From NCBI RefSeq assembly GCF_014903745.1, contig NZ_JACVXA010000010.1, positions 1-64,000 on the forward strand: 64,000 nucleotides of DNA. Direction: 5' to 3'. Positions within the stretch are counted from its first letter, which is position 1. Each line of letters opens with the position of its first letter. The stretch is from Mangrovicoccus algicola. Its GTDB lineage: Bacteria; Pseudomonadota; Alphaproteobacteria; Rhodobacterales; Rhodobacteraceae. Under the pieces are notes generated by a model. The model saw nothing but the letters and a program-made list of their open reading frames with translations, was not told the origin of the DNA and made no database searches. This document shows positions 16,480 through 24,834 of this stretch, piece by piece. Made by a program: the position numbers and the translations under genes.

Positions 16480-17385
16480 ATGGCAACGCTTACCTACACC
16501 TACCTCTACACTTGGGACATCGACTCCGACCAGCTGGTCGCGGTTGCTTCGGCTTCGGGCGGCTACACCATCGAGCAGACGGTCGATGGAAACGGCGACG
16601 GCACGGACATGATCAGCACCGGCGAATTCCTGACGGTGAATGGCGATGCCGGTGACAATGAATATGTCGGCCGCGCCCTTTATCAGGATGGCGGCGGCAC
16701 AATCTCCGCCGATGGGGTTGTCTTTACTTCCGCCGGCGTTCAGTATTACGCGTCGAACGAGGAAATCGCAATCAATGGCGGGGCCAATACCGCACCGGTC
16801 ATTGCGACCGTCGACCTGGTCGTTTGTTTCGCTGCGGGCACGCTGATCGCCACTCCGGATGGGGAAACGAAAGTCGAATCCCTTGAAATCGGCGACCTCG
16901 TGATGACGCCCGAAGGCAAGTCCGTTCCCGTGAAATGGGTCGGCCGCAAGACGGTGATGAAGTTCTTCCAGGGCGAGCGTGCCCGGCCGGTCCGCGTCTC
17001 CGCCGGGGCCCTCGGCGACGGTGTGCCGCACCGCGACCTGGTTCTCACGGCCGATCACGCGCTGATCATCGACGGGCTGGCGATCAATGCCGGGGCCCTG
17101 GTCAACGGCACCACGATCAGTTTCGACCCGCTGCAGAGCCTGCCCGAGCGCGTGACCTATTTCCACGTGGAAACCGACGCGCACGACATCATCCTGGCCA
17201 ATGGCGCCGCCGCCGAGACCTATGTCGACTATATCGGCCGCCAGGCCTTCGACAATGCGGGCGAATATCTCTCGCTTTACGGCGAGGAGCGCGACATTCC
17301 GGAAATGGCCCTGCCGCGCGTCTCCACCGCGCGCCTGGTGCCGCCCGCCATCCGGGCGCGGATCCAAGGCAAGCTTTCGGCCTGA
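16480..17385 (+). CDS. Hint-domain (Hedgehog/intein-type) secreted protein
   Basis: 301 residues from the ATG at 16480; an ATG at 16453 has no ribosome-binding sequence. Residues 1-112 are an acidic, Thr/Gly/Asp-rich region without Lys or a signal peptide, like type I secretion substrates. The Hint domain starts at C116 (CFAAGTLIATPDG) and continues with GDLVMTPEG, LTADHALIIDG, AINAGALVNG and HVETDAHDIILANG. Hint domains can cleave or splice at the initial Cys. The ordinary C-terminal Asn plus nucleophile is not evident, so cleavage rather than splicing would be expected. A related protein of opposite strand lies at 20692-21642. Confidence 0.88.
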   Translation: MATLTYTYLYTWDIDSDQLVAVASASGGYTIEQTVDGNGDGTDMISTGEFLTVNGDAGDNEYVGRALYQDGGGTISADGVVFTSAGVQYYASNEEIAINGGANTAPVIATVDLVVCFAAGTLIATPDGETKVESLEIGDLVMTPEGKSVPVKWVGRKTVMKFFQGERARPVRVSAGALGDGVPHRDLVLTADHALIIDGLAINAGALVNGTTISFDPLQSLPERVTYFHVETDAHDIILANGAAAETYVDYIGRQAFDNAGEYLSLYGEERDIPEMALPRVSTARLVPPAIRARIQGKLSA

Positions 17386-17398
17386 TCCGCCACGGCAC

Positions 17399-17444
17399 GC
17401 GCCGCCGCGGGGAGGTCTCCCGAGGGATCCTGCCGCGGCGGCGC
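17399..17444 (+). terminator. Strong terminator-like hairpin after the Hint gene
   Basis: GCGCCGCCGCGG at 17399-17410 is perfectly complementary to CCGCGGCGGCGC at 17433-17444. The loop contains a smaller stem (GGGAG/CTCCC). CCCTTTC follows. It begins 13 bases after the stop codon and fits a factor-independent terminator with a weak U-tract. Confidence 0.6.
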
Positions 17445-17454
17445 CCTTTCGCAA

Positions 17455-17501
17455 CATGACACGATCCTCCCGCCCGCAAGGGCCGGGGGGATCGCGTCAT
17501 G
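17455..17501. repeat. 47-base near-perfect inverted repeat with GCAA loop
   Basis: CATGACACGATCCTCCCG at 17455-17472 mirrors CGGGGGGATCGCGTCATG at 17484-17501 with two changes, one of which is a G-U pair in RNA. Inside, CCC-GCAA-GGG closes the hairpin with a GNRA-type tetraloop and a single bulged C at 17483. It directly follows the first hairpin and lies about 100 bases before the TPR gene. It could be a second terminator, an RNA-processing element or a protein-binding site. Confidence 0.6.
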
Positions 17502-17601
17502 TGCATCGCCGCAAATGACGCGGCGGCGTGGTACATTTTGCCCAGTGACCCGTCCCCGGGGTGGCTTTAGGATCGTGCCGTAAGCACGAGTGGAGAGTGA
17601 C

Positions 17602-18870
17602 ATGTCGCAAGGGTCGGGCGCAGACGCGCCGACGGCGGGCGCAGGGACCCGGACCAGGCTGCGCGCGCATCTGGCGAAGCTTCGGGCGCTGCTGCTGATG
17701 CCGGAGGAACAGCACGTCCCCGGCCGCAACGGGCTGCGTTTCGCCGTGGCGGAGGGGCTGCGCGAGATCGGGGCCCCGCGGCAGGCGGAGGCGCTGTATG
17801 CGGCCATCCTGCACGAAGAGCCCGACAATGCCCGCGCCCAGGCCTTCCGTGCCGCCTGCGCCGTCGATGCGGGCCGGGTCGGGATCCTGAAGGCCGACAG
17901 CCTGGAACAGTCGCTGGACCGGCTGGCGGATCTCTTCGGCGTCACCCGCCAGGACCAGGCCTATATCCGCCAGAAGGCGGCGACGCTGACGCGGATGGGG
18001 TTCCCCGCCGAGGCACAGGCGCTGCTGCGCGGCCTGGCCCGGACCTTCAGCGGCCCCCGCCCCGAGATGCGCGGCCTGTCCCAGCAGATGGTGGCGATGG
18101 GCGAGACCGGCGCGGCCGCGATCCTGCTGGACCGGATGCTGGAACCCGATCCCGACGATACGACCGTCCTGGCCTGGCGGGCGGAACTGGCGCTGCAGGA
18201 GGCCGATCCGGCGCTGGCGCTGAGCCTGTGCGCGCGCGGGCTGGCCCGCAATGACGGCCATGAGGACCTGCGCCGGGTCCGCGCCGAGGCACTGGCGCGA
18301 CAGGGTCATGCGGACCGCGCGGCAGAGGAGCTGGCGGCGCTGGTCGCCCAGTCTCCCGCCAACCCGCGCGCCCGGCTGTCGCTGGCCGACACGCTGGTTG
18401 CGGCGGGACGGCTGGCCGAGGCAGAGGCCGCCTGCCACGCGGTCCTGGCCGCCATGCCCGCGCAGCCGCGCGCCCTCATGATCCTGATCGGCGTGGCCCA
18501 GGCGGAAGGCGATATCGACGAGGCGCTGCTGCGCTGCCGCGCGGCGCTGGAGCAATGCCCCGGAGATCCGCGCTTCCTGTCGCGCCTGGCCCAGATCTGC
18601 GCCCAGGCGGGCCGCGAGGGAGAGGGGCTGGCCATTCTCGAACCGCTGCGGCGCGAGGCGCCGCCGGGATCGCCGCTGCACCGCATGACGGCCGAGGCGC
18701 TGAGCGCCGCCGGACGGGTGGAGGAGGCCGAGGCGATCTATCGCCAGATGCTGGCGCAGGACCCGGCCGACCTGGCCGCCCTGACCGGGCTGGCGACCCT
18801 GGCCGAGCAGCGCGGCGCCTTCGATGCCGCCCTTGCCCATCTCGAAGAGGCGCTATGGACTCCGGCCTGA
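17602..18870 (+). CDS. Tetratricopeptide repeat protein
   Basis: 422 residues from the ATG at 17602, with GGAGAG upstream. From about residue 40 the protein is a chain of helix pairs with the TPR pattern (for example AEALYAAILHEEPDNARAQ, AELALQEADPALALSLCARG, AEAIYRQMLAQDPADLAAL). There is no signal peptide or membrane segment. It overlaps the glycosyltransferase gene by 16 bases, so the two are coupled. TPR proteins next to glycosyltransferases often scaffold or provide substrate recognition. The partner is unknown. Confidence 0.85.
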   Translation: MSQGSGADAPTAGAGTRTRLRAHLAKLRALLLMPEEQHVPGRNGLRFAVAEGLREIGAPRQAEALYAAILHEEPDNARAQAFRAACAVDAGRVGILKADSLEQSLDRLADLFGVTRQDQAYIRQKAATLTRMGFPAEAQALLRGLARTFSGPRPEMRGLSQQMVAMGETGAAAILLDRMLEPDPDDTTVLAWRAELALQEADPALALSLCARGLARNDGHEDLRRVRAEALARQGHADRAAEELAALVAQSPANPRARLSLADTLVAAGRLAEAEAACHAVLAAMPAQPRALMILIGVAQAEGDIDEALLRCRAALEQCPGDPRFLSRLAQICAQAGREGEGLAILEPLRREAPPGSPLHRMTAEALSAAGRVEEAEAIYRQMLAQDPADLAALTGLATLAEQRGAFDAALAHLEEALWTPA

Positions 18871-20642
18871 TGACGATCTCCGATCCCGCTGCCGCGACCG
18901 CTGCGCCGTCCCGGGCGGGGCGGCGGTTCCGTGGCGCCGAGAACCCGCTGCTGCTGCTGAAATACTGCGACCTCTGCCTGCAGATGGGCCGCCTCGCCGA
19001 AGCCCGCCACGCCCTGGACAGCCTGGGCGGGGCGCCGCCGGCGGGCTGGCCGCCCCAGTTCCTGGTCGGGTTGATGCGCACCGCCGAGAAGGCGGGCATG
19101 TTCCGCCTGGCCGCCGCGGTGCTGCGCGCCGCGCTGGCCCAGGACCGGGTGCCGCCGCTGCTGGCCTCCCATGCGCTGGGGATCGCCCAGTCCAGCGGCC
19201 AGTCCGCCCTGGCCGAACGGCTTGTGCCGGCGCTGGCCCCGCGGCTGCCCGATCATGTCCGCTCGGTCTTCCGCGACCAGGGCAACCTGCTGCTGGCGGG
19301 TCCCTTCGCGGCGCTGGAGCGGCTGCGGGCCGCACCGATGGCCGGGCGCACGCCGGCCCAGGCGGCCGTGGTGGCGCAGGTGCTGATCGAGGCGGGCGAA
19401 CGTCGGCTGGCGCTGCGCTATCTGCGGGCCTGCCGCCATCGCTGGCCTGCCGCCTTCGCGATCCTGCGCATGGAGGTCGTGGCGCTGATCCGCTTCGGCC
19501 GTGCGGGCGAGGCGCTGTCGCGGCTGGAGGGGCTGCCCGCGGGCCGGCTGAGCGAGGCGATGCGCTTTTCCATCTTGCTGGCGCTGGCCCGGCATGAGCA
19601 GGCCCAGGCGCTGCTGAAACGCGCGGCGGCGGGCCAGCTGGCCGCCCCCTCGGTCCATGAGGAGATGCGGCTGGCGGTTGCGCGCGGCGACCTGGAGCGG
19701 GCCGAGGAACTGGCACCGCTGGTGGCGGCGCGGACCGGGCGCGGGGCGACGGCGATGAACAAGTTCCGCGTCTCCCATGCAGGGGCGTGGATGAACGAGA
19801 TGCAGCTGCTGCGGCAGGTTGCGGGGGGGCTGCCGCTGGTGCCGGGCGAGGGACCGACGCCCTATGGCGACCTGCATCACGTCTTTTACCTGCCCGCGCG
19901 GCTGATGACGGAACGCTGGCAGGCGGCGGGCCGGGGGATGCCGGCGGGTGCGGCCGCGGCGCAGGCGATCCCGCGGCGCGTCGTGCAGTACTGGGACAGC
20001 GACCGCCCGCCCGCGATGCTGCAGCAGGTCATGCAGAGCTGGCAGCGGCCGGGATACGACTACCGGCTGTTCAGCCGCCGTTCGGCACGCGAATGGCTGC
20101 GGTCCGAGATGGGCGAGGACCACCTGCGCGCCTTCGGCCTGGCCGGAAGCCCGACGGAAGAGGCCGATTTCCTGCGGCTCTGCCTGCTGCTGAAGGATGG
20201 CGGGATCTATGCCGATGCCGACGACCTGCTGGTGGCCGCACCCGAGACGCTGCGGCGTCTGGGCGGGGGGGCGATCCTGTTCCGCGAGGCGGACGGGGCG
20301 GTGGCCAACAACCTGATCATCGCGCGGCCGGGCCATCCACTGCTGCGCCATGCCGTCACGATGGCCTGCGAGGCGATGCTGCGGCGCGACAACGACTCGC
20401 CCTGGTCCAAGACCGGGCCGGGCCTGCTGACCCGGGCAGCGGCCGTCTATCTGGGCGAGACGCCGGAGGCGGAGGCGCGGGCCGATCTGGTGATCCTGCC
20501 CGATCAGGCACTGATGCGGCGCGTGCAGACGCATATGCGGCTGCCCTACAAATCCACGCCCGAATACTGGAATGCCGCGGACGGACGCGCTCCGCAGGAG
20601 CTGATGAGCGTGCTGCGGGAACTGGCGGATCGCGGCGCCTGA
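18855..20642 (+). CDS. TPR-like / GT32-type glycosyltransferase (DXD motif)
   Basis: 595 residues from the ATG at 18855, preceded by GAAGAGG inside the upstream gene; an ATG at 18870 is possible. Residues about 25-330 are helical repeats like those of the neighbouring TPR protein. The C-terminal part (about 370-590) is the glycosyltransferase sugar-binding region of the OCH1/GT32 type: IPRRVVQYWDSDRPP, then EEADFLRLCLLLKDGGIYAD with the metal-binding D454-A-D456. GT32 enzymes add hexoses to glycans or toxin-target proteins. Location between two Hint-domain proteins suggests that it may glycosylate a secreted or surface product. Confidence 0.82.
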   Translation: MDSGLMTISDPAAATAAPSRAGRRFRGAENPLLLLKYCDLCLQMGRLAEARHALDSLGGAPPAGWPPQFLVGLMRTAEKAGMFRLAAAVLRAALAQDRVPPLLASHALGIAQSSGQSALAERLVPALAPRLPDHVRSVFRDQGNLLLAGPFAALERLRAAPMAGRTPAQAAVVAQVLIEAGERRLALRYLRACRHRWPAAFAILRMEVVALIRFGRAGEALSRLEGLPAGRLSEAMRFSILLALARHEQAQALLKRAAAGQLAAPSVHEEMRLAVARGDLERAEELAPLVAARTGRGATAMNKFRVSHAGAWMNEMQLLRQVAGGLPLVPGEGPTPYGDLHHVFYLPARLMTERWQAAGRGMPAGAAAAQAIPRRVVQYWDSDRPPAMLQQVMQSWQRPGYDYRLFSRRSAREWLRSEMGEDHLRAFGLAGSPTEEADFLRLCLLLKDGGIYADADDLLVAAPETLRRLGGGAILFREADGAVANNLIIARPGHPLLRHAVTMACEAMLRRDNDSPWSKTGPGLLTRAAAVYLGETPEAEARADLVILPDQALMRRVQTHMRLPYKSTPEYWNAADGRAPQELMSVLRELADRGA

Positions 20643-20659
20643 GCCGCGACCCGCGACGT

Positions 20660-20684
20660 GGCAGGGGAGCGGCGCCCCCCTGCC
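20660..20684. terminator. Bidirectional terminator-like hairpin
   Basis: GGCAGGGG at 20660-20667 pairs with CCCCTGCC at 20677-20684 around nine bases. It lies between the convergent glycosyltransferase and Hint genes. No U-run is present. Confidence 0.5.
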
Positions 20685-20691
20685 GCCGGGA

Positions 20692-21642
20692 TCAGGCCGC
20701 GACGGCCGGCAGGCCGAGGCGGGCGCGGATTTCGGCCGGAACCTGGCGCTGGGACGAGATGCGGATGCGGGTCATCTCGGGGATGTCGCGATCCGTGCCG
20801 TGCCGCGCCACGTACTCGTCGTAATTGTCGAAGGGACGGCGGCCCAGATAATCGACGAAGGTCTCCGCCGCGGAGCCATTGGCCAGGATCATGTCATGCG
20901 CTTCGGTCTCGACATGATAGTAGGTGACGCTTTGCGGCAGCTCGGAGGCAGGCACGCGCGCGATGGTCGTGCCATTGACCAGCGCCCCGGCATTGATGGC
21001 CATGCCGTCGATCAGCAGCGCATGGTCCCCGGTCAGCACGAGGTCGCGGGTCGGCAGGCCCTCGCCGAGCGCGCCTTCGCTGACCCGCACCGGCGAGAAC
21101 CGGTCGGCCGGGGTGAAGATCTTGTGCAGGGTCTGGCGTCCGACCCAGAGGACCGGCACGGCGCGGCCTTCGGCGGTCACCACCAGATCGCCCGGCGCCA
21201 GGGTTTCCACCGCGCGCTCGCCCTCCGGCGTCGCGATCATCGTGCCCGCGGCAAAGCATTCCTGCAGCGGGTCGGTGGTGACGTCCGCATCCGAGAAATC
21301 CTGCGGATAGGAGGCTTCCTCGGCGGTGGCCGTGGAGACCATGTAGAAGGTGTTGTTCCCCGAGGTGTTCTGCAGGATCAGGTAATCCGTGCCGTCGACG
21401 GTGATATAGCCCTTGTACTGGCCGGAAATACCGCTCGCGCTGCTGACATTCTCGTTGGCTTCGAAGAACTCGTTGTCGGTGGCGCCGCCGCCCTGGGTTT
21501 CCAGCGAACCGGAGGTGGTCACGGGGCTGTCGTCGATGGCGGACCCCTGCTCGCCGGAGACATCGCCCTCGATCAGCGAATAGGTCCCGTCTCCGTTCTG
21601 CGTGTAGAGCGCGGCGGAATTGAAGTCATAAGATGCGGGCAT
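20692..21642 (-). CDS. Second Hint-domain secreted protein
   Basis: 316 residues. The N-terminal 125 residues are acidic and Gly/Thr/Ser-rich with no signal peptide (TQNGDGTYSLIEGDVSGEQG). The Hint domain begins at C129 (CFAAGTMIATPEG) and shares most motifs with the plus-strand copy: GDLVVTAEG, LTGDHALLIDG, AINAGALVNGTTIA and YHVETEAHDMILANG. The N-terminal halves of the two proteins are clearly different, so the Hint cassette is attached to different passengers. Its upstream region is AT-richer and contains a tandem repeat. It is probably exported without a Sec signal, perhaps by a type I system like the one at 1.7-6.3 kb. Confidence 0.88.
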   Translation of the reverse strand: MPASYDFNSAALYTQNGDGTYSLIEGDVSGEQGSAIDDSPVTTSGSLETQGGGATDNEFFEANENVSSASGISGQYKGYITVDGTDYLILQNTSGNNTFYMVSTATAEEASYPQDFSDADVTTDPLQECFAAGTMIATPEGERAVETLAPGDLVVTAEGRAVPVLWVGRQTLHKIFTPADRFSPVRVSEGALGEGLPTRDLVLTGDHALLIDGMAINAGALVNGTTIARVPASELPQSVTYYHVETEAHDMILANGSAAETFVDYLGRRPFDNYDEYVARHGTDRDIPEMTRIRISSQRQVPAEIRARLGLPAVAA

Positions 21643-22196
21643 CGTCGGTATCCTTGACGGTTCCCTCCCGGCACGACGGGCACGGGTCGGGGGTGACTGA
21701 TTATCTGACCGGGTCCGTCCCCCGGGCGCCGCAGCCGACGCAACCGGTGTTCTCCCGCCCTCCGGGAATATTTCTCCAGAATGACTGTATTTACGAATCT
21801 TTTATTTTGATTGCCGAAGGTTTCCGAAGGTCAAGGATGTGCCAAGGGCCTGTCATGCTGGCGCGGATGACGAGCTCTGCGGCAATATGACACCCCACCC
21901 CGGCACTCCGGAATGCCGTCCGAGCGCCCGGCGACACGGCATTCATCGAGCCGGGAAATCGGGATGACGCACCGCTGGGCAACGCCGCAAAGGCTGCGCC
22001 CGGGCCCGGGCGCAAGCGGGCTTTGCGGGGCAGGCGATCAGGAAAGGCGCGGCAGGGCCCGCGGTCCGGCTGGAGAGATGCGGGCACCGATCCGGCCGGA
22101 TGCGGCCGCGCCGCGGTGCATTGATACACACCATATTTCAGTGCTTTACATGTCAACTTTCATGTAGATCGGATCGGGTTCTGCCCGGCATGCGCC
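21643..22196. other. Intergenic region with tandem repeat and palindrome
   Basis: About 550 bases with no supported gene. An AT-rich island (about 21770-21840) contains CCGAAGGT twice with a 10-base period (21814-21831), a likely regulatory site for the Hint gene reading away from it. At 22147-22166 TACATG and CATGTA form a perfect 6-base dyad around eight bases, located 30 bases beyond the 3' end of the toxin gene. A minus-strand frame at 21791-22156 has no conserved features. Confidence 0.5.
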
Positions 22197-22847
22197 TCAG
22201 ATCAGGGCGTAGCCGATGCGCGCCGCCGCGGTGGAGAGCGACGGGAAAAGCGCATCATCCTCCAGCGCGCGGTTGAAGGCGGGATCCGGGCCCAACGCGT
22301 CCGCGGCACGTTCGTACAGCGCCACGACCGGGGCATTGCCCGCCATGGAGGAACCGTAGATCAGCCCATCGATCCGCGGGAAGGCGCGGTAGATCGCCCG
22401 GCTCCAGCCGCGGGCGCGGGCCTTCGGGCCGGTGGCGATCGCCATGGAGGCCCCGGCCCGGGTCGGCCACAGCCCGGTCAGGTCCAGAAGCTGCAGCTCG
22501 CGCGCAGGCGCGAAGACCGCGAACCACGGCGCGCGGTCGCGGCGCCGGATCAGCCGCGTCGCCTGGAACACCTCGGCCGCACAGACGGCCAGCGCCCCCG
22601 GCGCGGCGGCCCCGGCGGCATAGAGGATGCCGCGCGGCTGCACGCATCCCTCTCCGTCCGGCCCGCCCAGATGGTGATCGAAGCGCGACCCGCCCGGGCC
22701 CCAGTGACGGAAGGCGTTCCAGTCGGCCGGGTGATCGCCGCCGCGGAAATAGATGCGCCCCATCGCGGCCCCGGCAGGCCAGCGATGCAGATCGGCGCCG
22801 AGCGCGGCCAGCGTCTGCGCTGCGGGCGGATCAGGCAGCTTGGCCAT
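22197..22847 (-). CDS. RES-domain toxin (NAD+ phosphorylase family)
   Basis: 216 residues with the RES fold: R35 (IYFRGG), Y76 (GILYAAG), E92 (CAAEVFQ) and S166 (YGSSMAG) fall in the order of the conserved active-site residues of RES toxins. Characterised members (MbcT, ParT and relatives) degrade or transfer ADP-ribose from NAD+. Nine bases separate it from the upstream antitoxin-like gene. It lies just downstream of a large catabolic operon but has its own promoter. Confidence 0.88.
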   Translation of the reverse strand: MAKLPDPPAAQTLAALGADLHRWPAGAAMGRIYFRGGDHPADWNAFRHWGPGGSRFDHHLGGPDGEGCVQPRGILYAAGAAAPGALAVCAAEVFQATRLIRRRDRAPWFAVFAPARELQLLDLTGLWPTRAGASMAIATGPKARARGWSRAIYRAFPRIDGLIYGSSMAGNAPVVALYERAADALGPDPAFNRALEDDALFPSLSTAAARIGYALI

Positions 22848-22856
22848 CGCCGGGGG

Positions 22857-23441
22857 TCAGATCTGCGCGAACAGCGCCGCGACAGCGGCGGGATCGCCGC
22901 CCAGGATCAACCAGTCGCGCGGCGTCATCGCACCGCCGCTGCCGGTTTCCAGGTCGGGCTGCGGGGTGATGAGGAATCGCGCGGCAGCCAGCGGATCGGC
23001 GGCGCCGGGGCGGGCCTTCAGAACCCGGGCCAGCCCGGGCAGTTCGCGCCCCGCCTCGAATTGCAGCGCGGGAAGACGCCAGGCATCGCGGCCCGAAACC
23101 GCGCGCAGACCCAGCAGCGATCCCTCGATCAGGCGCTGGCGGATGCGGCTGTCGCGCACGCCGCAAAGCCGCGCCGCCTCCGCCACGCCCAGCGACTCCT
23201 CCAGCAGCGCCATGCGCAACGCGGCCGCCTGCAGGCCCGGACCCTCGTCGGCCGCCGCCGGGAAAGCCCCCACCGAGGCAAGCGCGGCCTGTTCGGCCCC
23301 GCTGAGGCGGGCGGGGCGGGGCGGGCGCACGGCATCCAGCGCCTCGTCGAGCGCCGAAAGAAAGGCCCCGGACCCGGCGCGGAACCCGTGCTGGCGCAAG
23401 GTGGCGTCCAGATGGTCTTGCGGGGCGGGGATCGGGGGCAT
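22857..23441 (-). CDS. Xre/MbcA-type antitoxin
   Basis: 194 residues with AAGGAG six bases before the ATG. A central helix-turn-helix-like region (ESLGVAEAARLCGVRDSRIRQRL) and the C-terminal toxin-binding segment TPRDWLILGGDPAAVAALF match the Xre-MbcA-ParS antitoxin family (DUF2384). The N-terminal 60 residues are less conserved. It should neutralise the RES toxin and bind its own promoter, which carries a 7-base inverted repeat around the -10 element. Confidence 0.85.
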   Translation of the reverse strand: MPPIPAPQDHLDATLRQHGFRAGSGAFLSALDEALDAVRPPRPARLSGAEQAALASVGAFPAAADEGPGLQAAALRMALLEESLGVAEAARLCGVRDSRIRQRLIEGSLLGLRAVSGRDAWRLPALQFEAGRELPGLARVLKARPGAADPLAAARFLITPQPDLETGSGGAMTPRDWLILGGDPAAVAALFAQI

Positions 23442-23456
23442 GGCGGGCTCCTTCGG

Positions 23457-23493
23457 CTAACGCATATATATTGCGCACATCGGCGTTAGTCAA
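23457..23493 (-). promoter_or_regulatory. Promoter and operator of the RES toxin-antitoxin pair
   Basis: On the minus strand TTGACT (23493-23488) and TATATA (23470-23465) are 17 bases apart. CTAACGC and GCGTTAG (23457-23463 and 23483-23489) form a perfect inverted repeat that brackets the -10 and touches the -35, as expected for an autorepressed toxin-antitoxin operator. The element abuts the amidase stop codon. Confidence 0.7.
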
Positions 23494-24834
23494 TCACCCT
23501 GCCAGCAGACCGGGCGCGCGGAAGGGGGCCGCGACCTGCTCGGCCAGCGCCATCAGCCGCGCCTCCGCCCCCGCGGGGCCGACCAGCTGCAGGCCGACCG
23601 GCAGGCCCGTCTGCCCCGGCGCGGGGAAGGCCACGCCCGGCAGGCCCGCGGCATTGACCCAGCCGGTATAGACCGCATGGCCGCGCGGTCCGACCTCCTG
23701 GCCGTCGATCACCGGCGGGAAGGCCTCGGCGGCGGGCCAGGGCTGGGCGGCCGAGGCCGGGGTCAGGATCGCGTCATAGCCCCACAGCCCGCGCGCCGCC
23801 TCGCGCAGCGCGAAGACATGGCCGAGGATCTCGCAGAGCTGGATGGCCGGGGCGGCGGCACCGCGCGCGGCCATCTCCCGGTATTTCGGCGCGGCGGCCT
23901 TCCCGACGGCCGGGTCCTGCGCGAAGTAATGGGCCAGCCCGATCTCGCCGATCCGGCCCCACAGCGCGTTGAGCGGGGCAAGATCATGGGGCATCCCGCC
24001 CTCCACGACCTCGTGCCCGGCCCGGCGCAGCGCCTCGGTTGCGGCCTCGAACCCGGCGATGATCTGCGGATCGCAGGGCGCCTCCGGCATGCGGGCAACG
24101 GCGAGGATCCGCGCCCGGCCCGGCGCGGCGGCCGCGGCGCGGCGCCCCGACAGGACCGCATCCAGCAGCCGCAGGTCGCGCAGCGACCGCGCGATGGGTC
24201 CCGCCACCTCGAAATCCAGCAGCACCTGGGCCAGCCCGCCGCCGCGCGGCACATGCCCGATCCCGGGCTTCAGGCCGCACAGCCCCGTATAGCCCGCGGG
24301 CCGCCGGATCGAGCCGCCGCCATCGGTGCCCAGCCCGGCAAAGGCCATGCCCGCCGCCACCGCCGCGACGACCCCGCCCGAGGAGCCGCCCGGCGTGAGG
24401 GCAGGGTCATGGGGGTTGCGCGTCACGCCGAAGGTCAGGTTGTCGGTATAGCCCTCGACCGCGAATTCCGGCGTGTTGCCCTTGCCGGTGAAGATCGCCC
24501 CCGCCCGGCGCAGCGCCGCCACCGGCACCTCGTCCTGATCCGGGAGGCGCCGCGCCAGTTCGGCATTGCCCCAGGAGGCGGGCAGCCCGGCACTGACCAG
24601 GTTGTCCTTGACGATCACCGGCAGCCCGTCGAGCGGGCCCATGGGCGTGCCGGCCTTCCAGCGCGCGGCCGAGGCCTCCGCCTCCGCCATCGCCGTGGCG
24701 GAGCGGGCAGAATGGGCGTTCAGGAGCGGATCCAGCGCCTCGATCCGCGCCAGGGTCTCCTCCATCGCCCCGACGGGGTCGCGCCGCCCGGCGGCGAAAT
24801 CGGCAAGAAGGTCGGTTGCATCGGGACAGCTCAT
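23494..24834 (-). CDS. Amidase signature family hydrolase
   Basis: 446 residues from the ATG at 24834, which overlaps the TRAP large-subunit stop by one base. The Ser-cisSer-Lys triad is visible: K76 in LPVIVKDN, S151 in TPGGSSGG and S175 in TDGGGSIRRPA. The family hydrolyses linear amides, such as those released by ring opening, to acid and ammonia. It is the last gene of the 12-gene minus-strand operon containing a cyclic amidase and maleate isomerase homologues, so a ring-opened amide is the likely substrate. The exact compound cannot be read from sequence. Confidence 0.9.
   Translation of the reverse strand: MSCPDATDLLADFAAGRRDPVGAMEETLARIEALDPLLNAHSARSATAMAEAEASAARWKAGTPMGPLDGLPVIVKDNLVSAGLPASWGNAELARRLPDQDEVPVAALRRAGAIFTGKGNTPEFAVEGYTDNLTFGVTRNPHDPALTPGGSSGGVVAAVAAGMAFAGLGTDGGGSIRRPAGYTGLCGLKPGIGHVPRGGGLAQVLLDFEVAGPIARSLRDLRLLDAVLSGRRAAAAAPGRARILAVARMPEAPCDPQIIAGFEAATEALRRAGHEVVEGGMPHDLAPLNALWGRIGEIGLAHYFAQDPAVGKAAAPKYREMAARGAAAPAIQLCEILGHVFALREAARGLWGYDAILTPASAAQPWPAAEAFPPVIDGQEVGPRGHAVYTGWVNAAGLPGVAFPAPGQTGLPVGLQLVGPAGAEARLMALAEQVAAPFRAPGLLAG

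Noticed and set aside
16480-17385. Intein within a host protein
   Set aside because: The Hint domain lies at the C-terminus with no C-extein or terminal Asn-nucleophile; it is not a splicing intein inside an enzyme.
21791-22156. 121-residue minus-strand frame
   Set aside because: Composition unlike real proteins here, no domain, and lies in a regulatory-looking gap.
22853-23493. Longer 220-residue overlapping frame around the antitoxin (22831-23493)
   Set aside because: It is in a different frame and lacks any toxin-antitoxin motif; the 22857-23441 frame has the ribosome-binding site and MbcA-like C-terminus.
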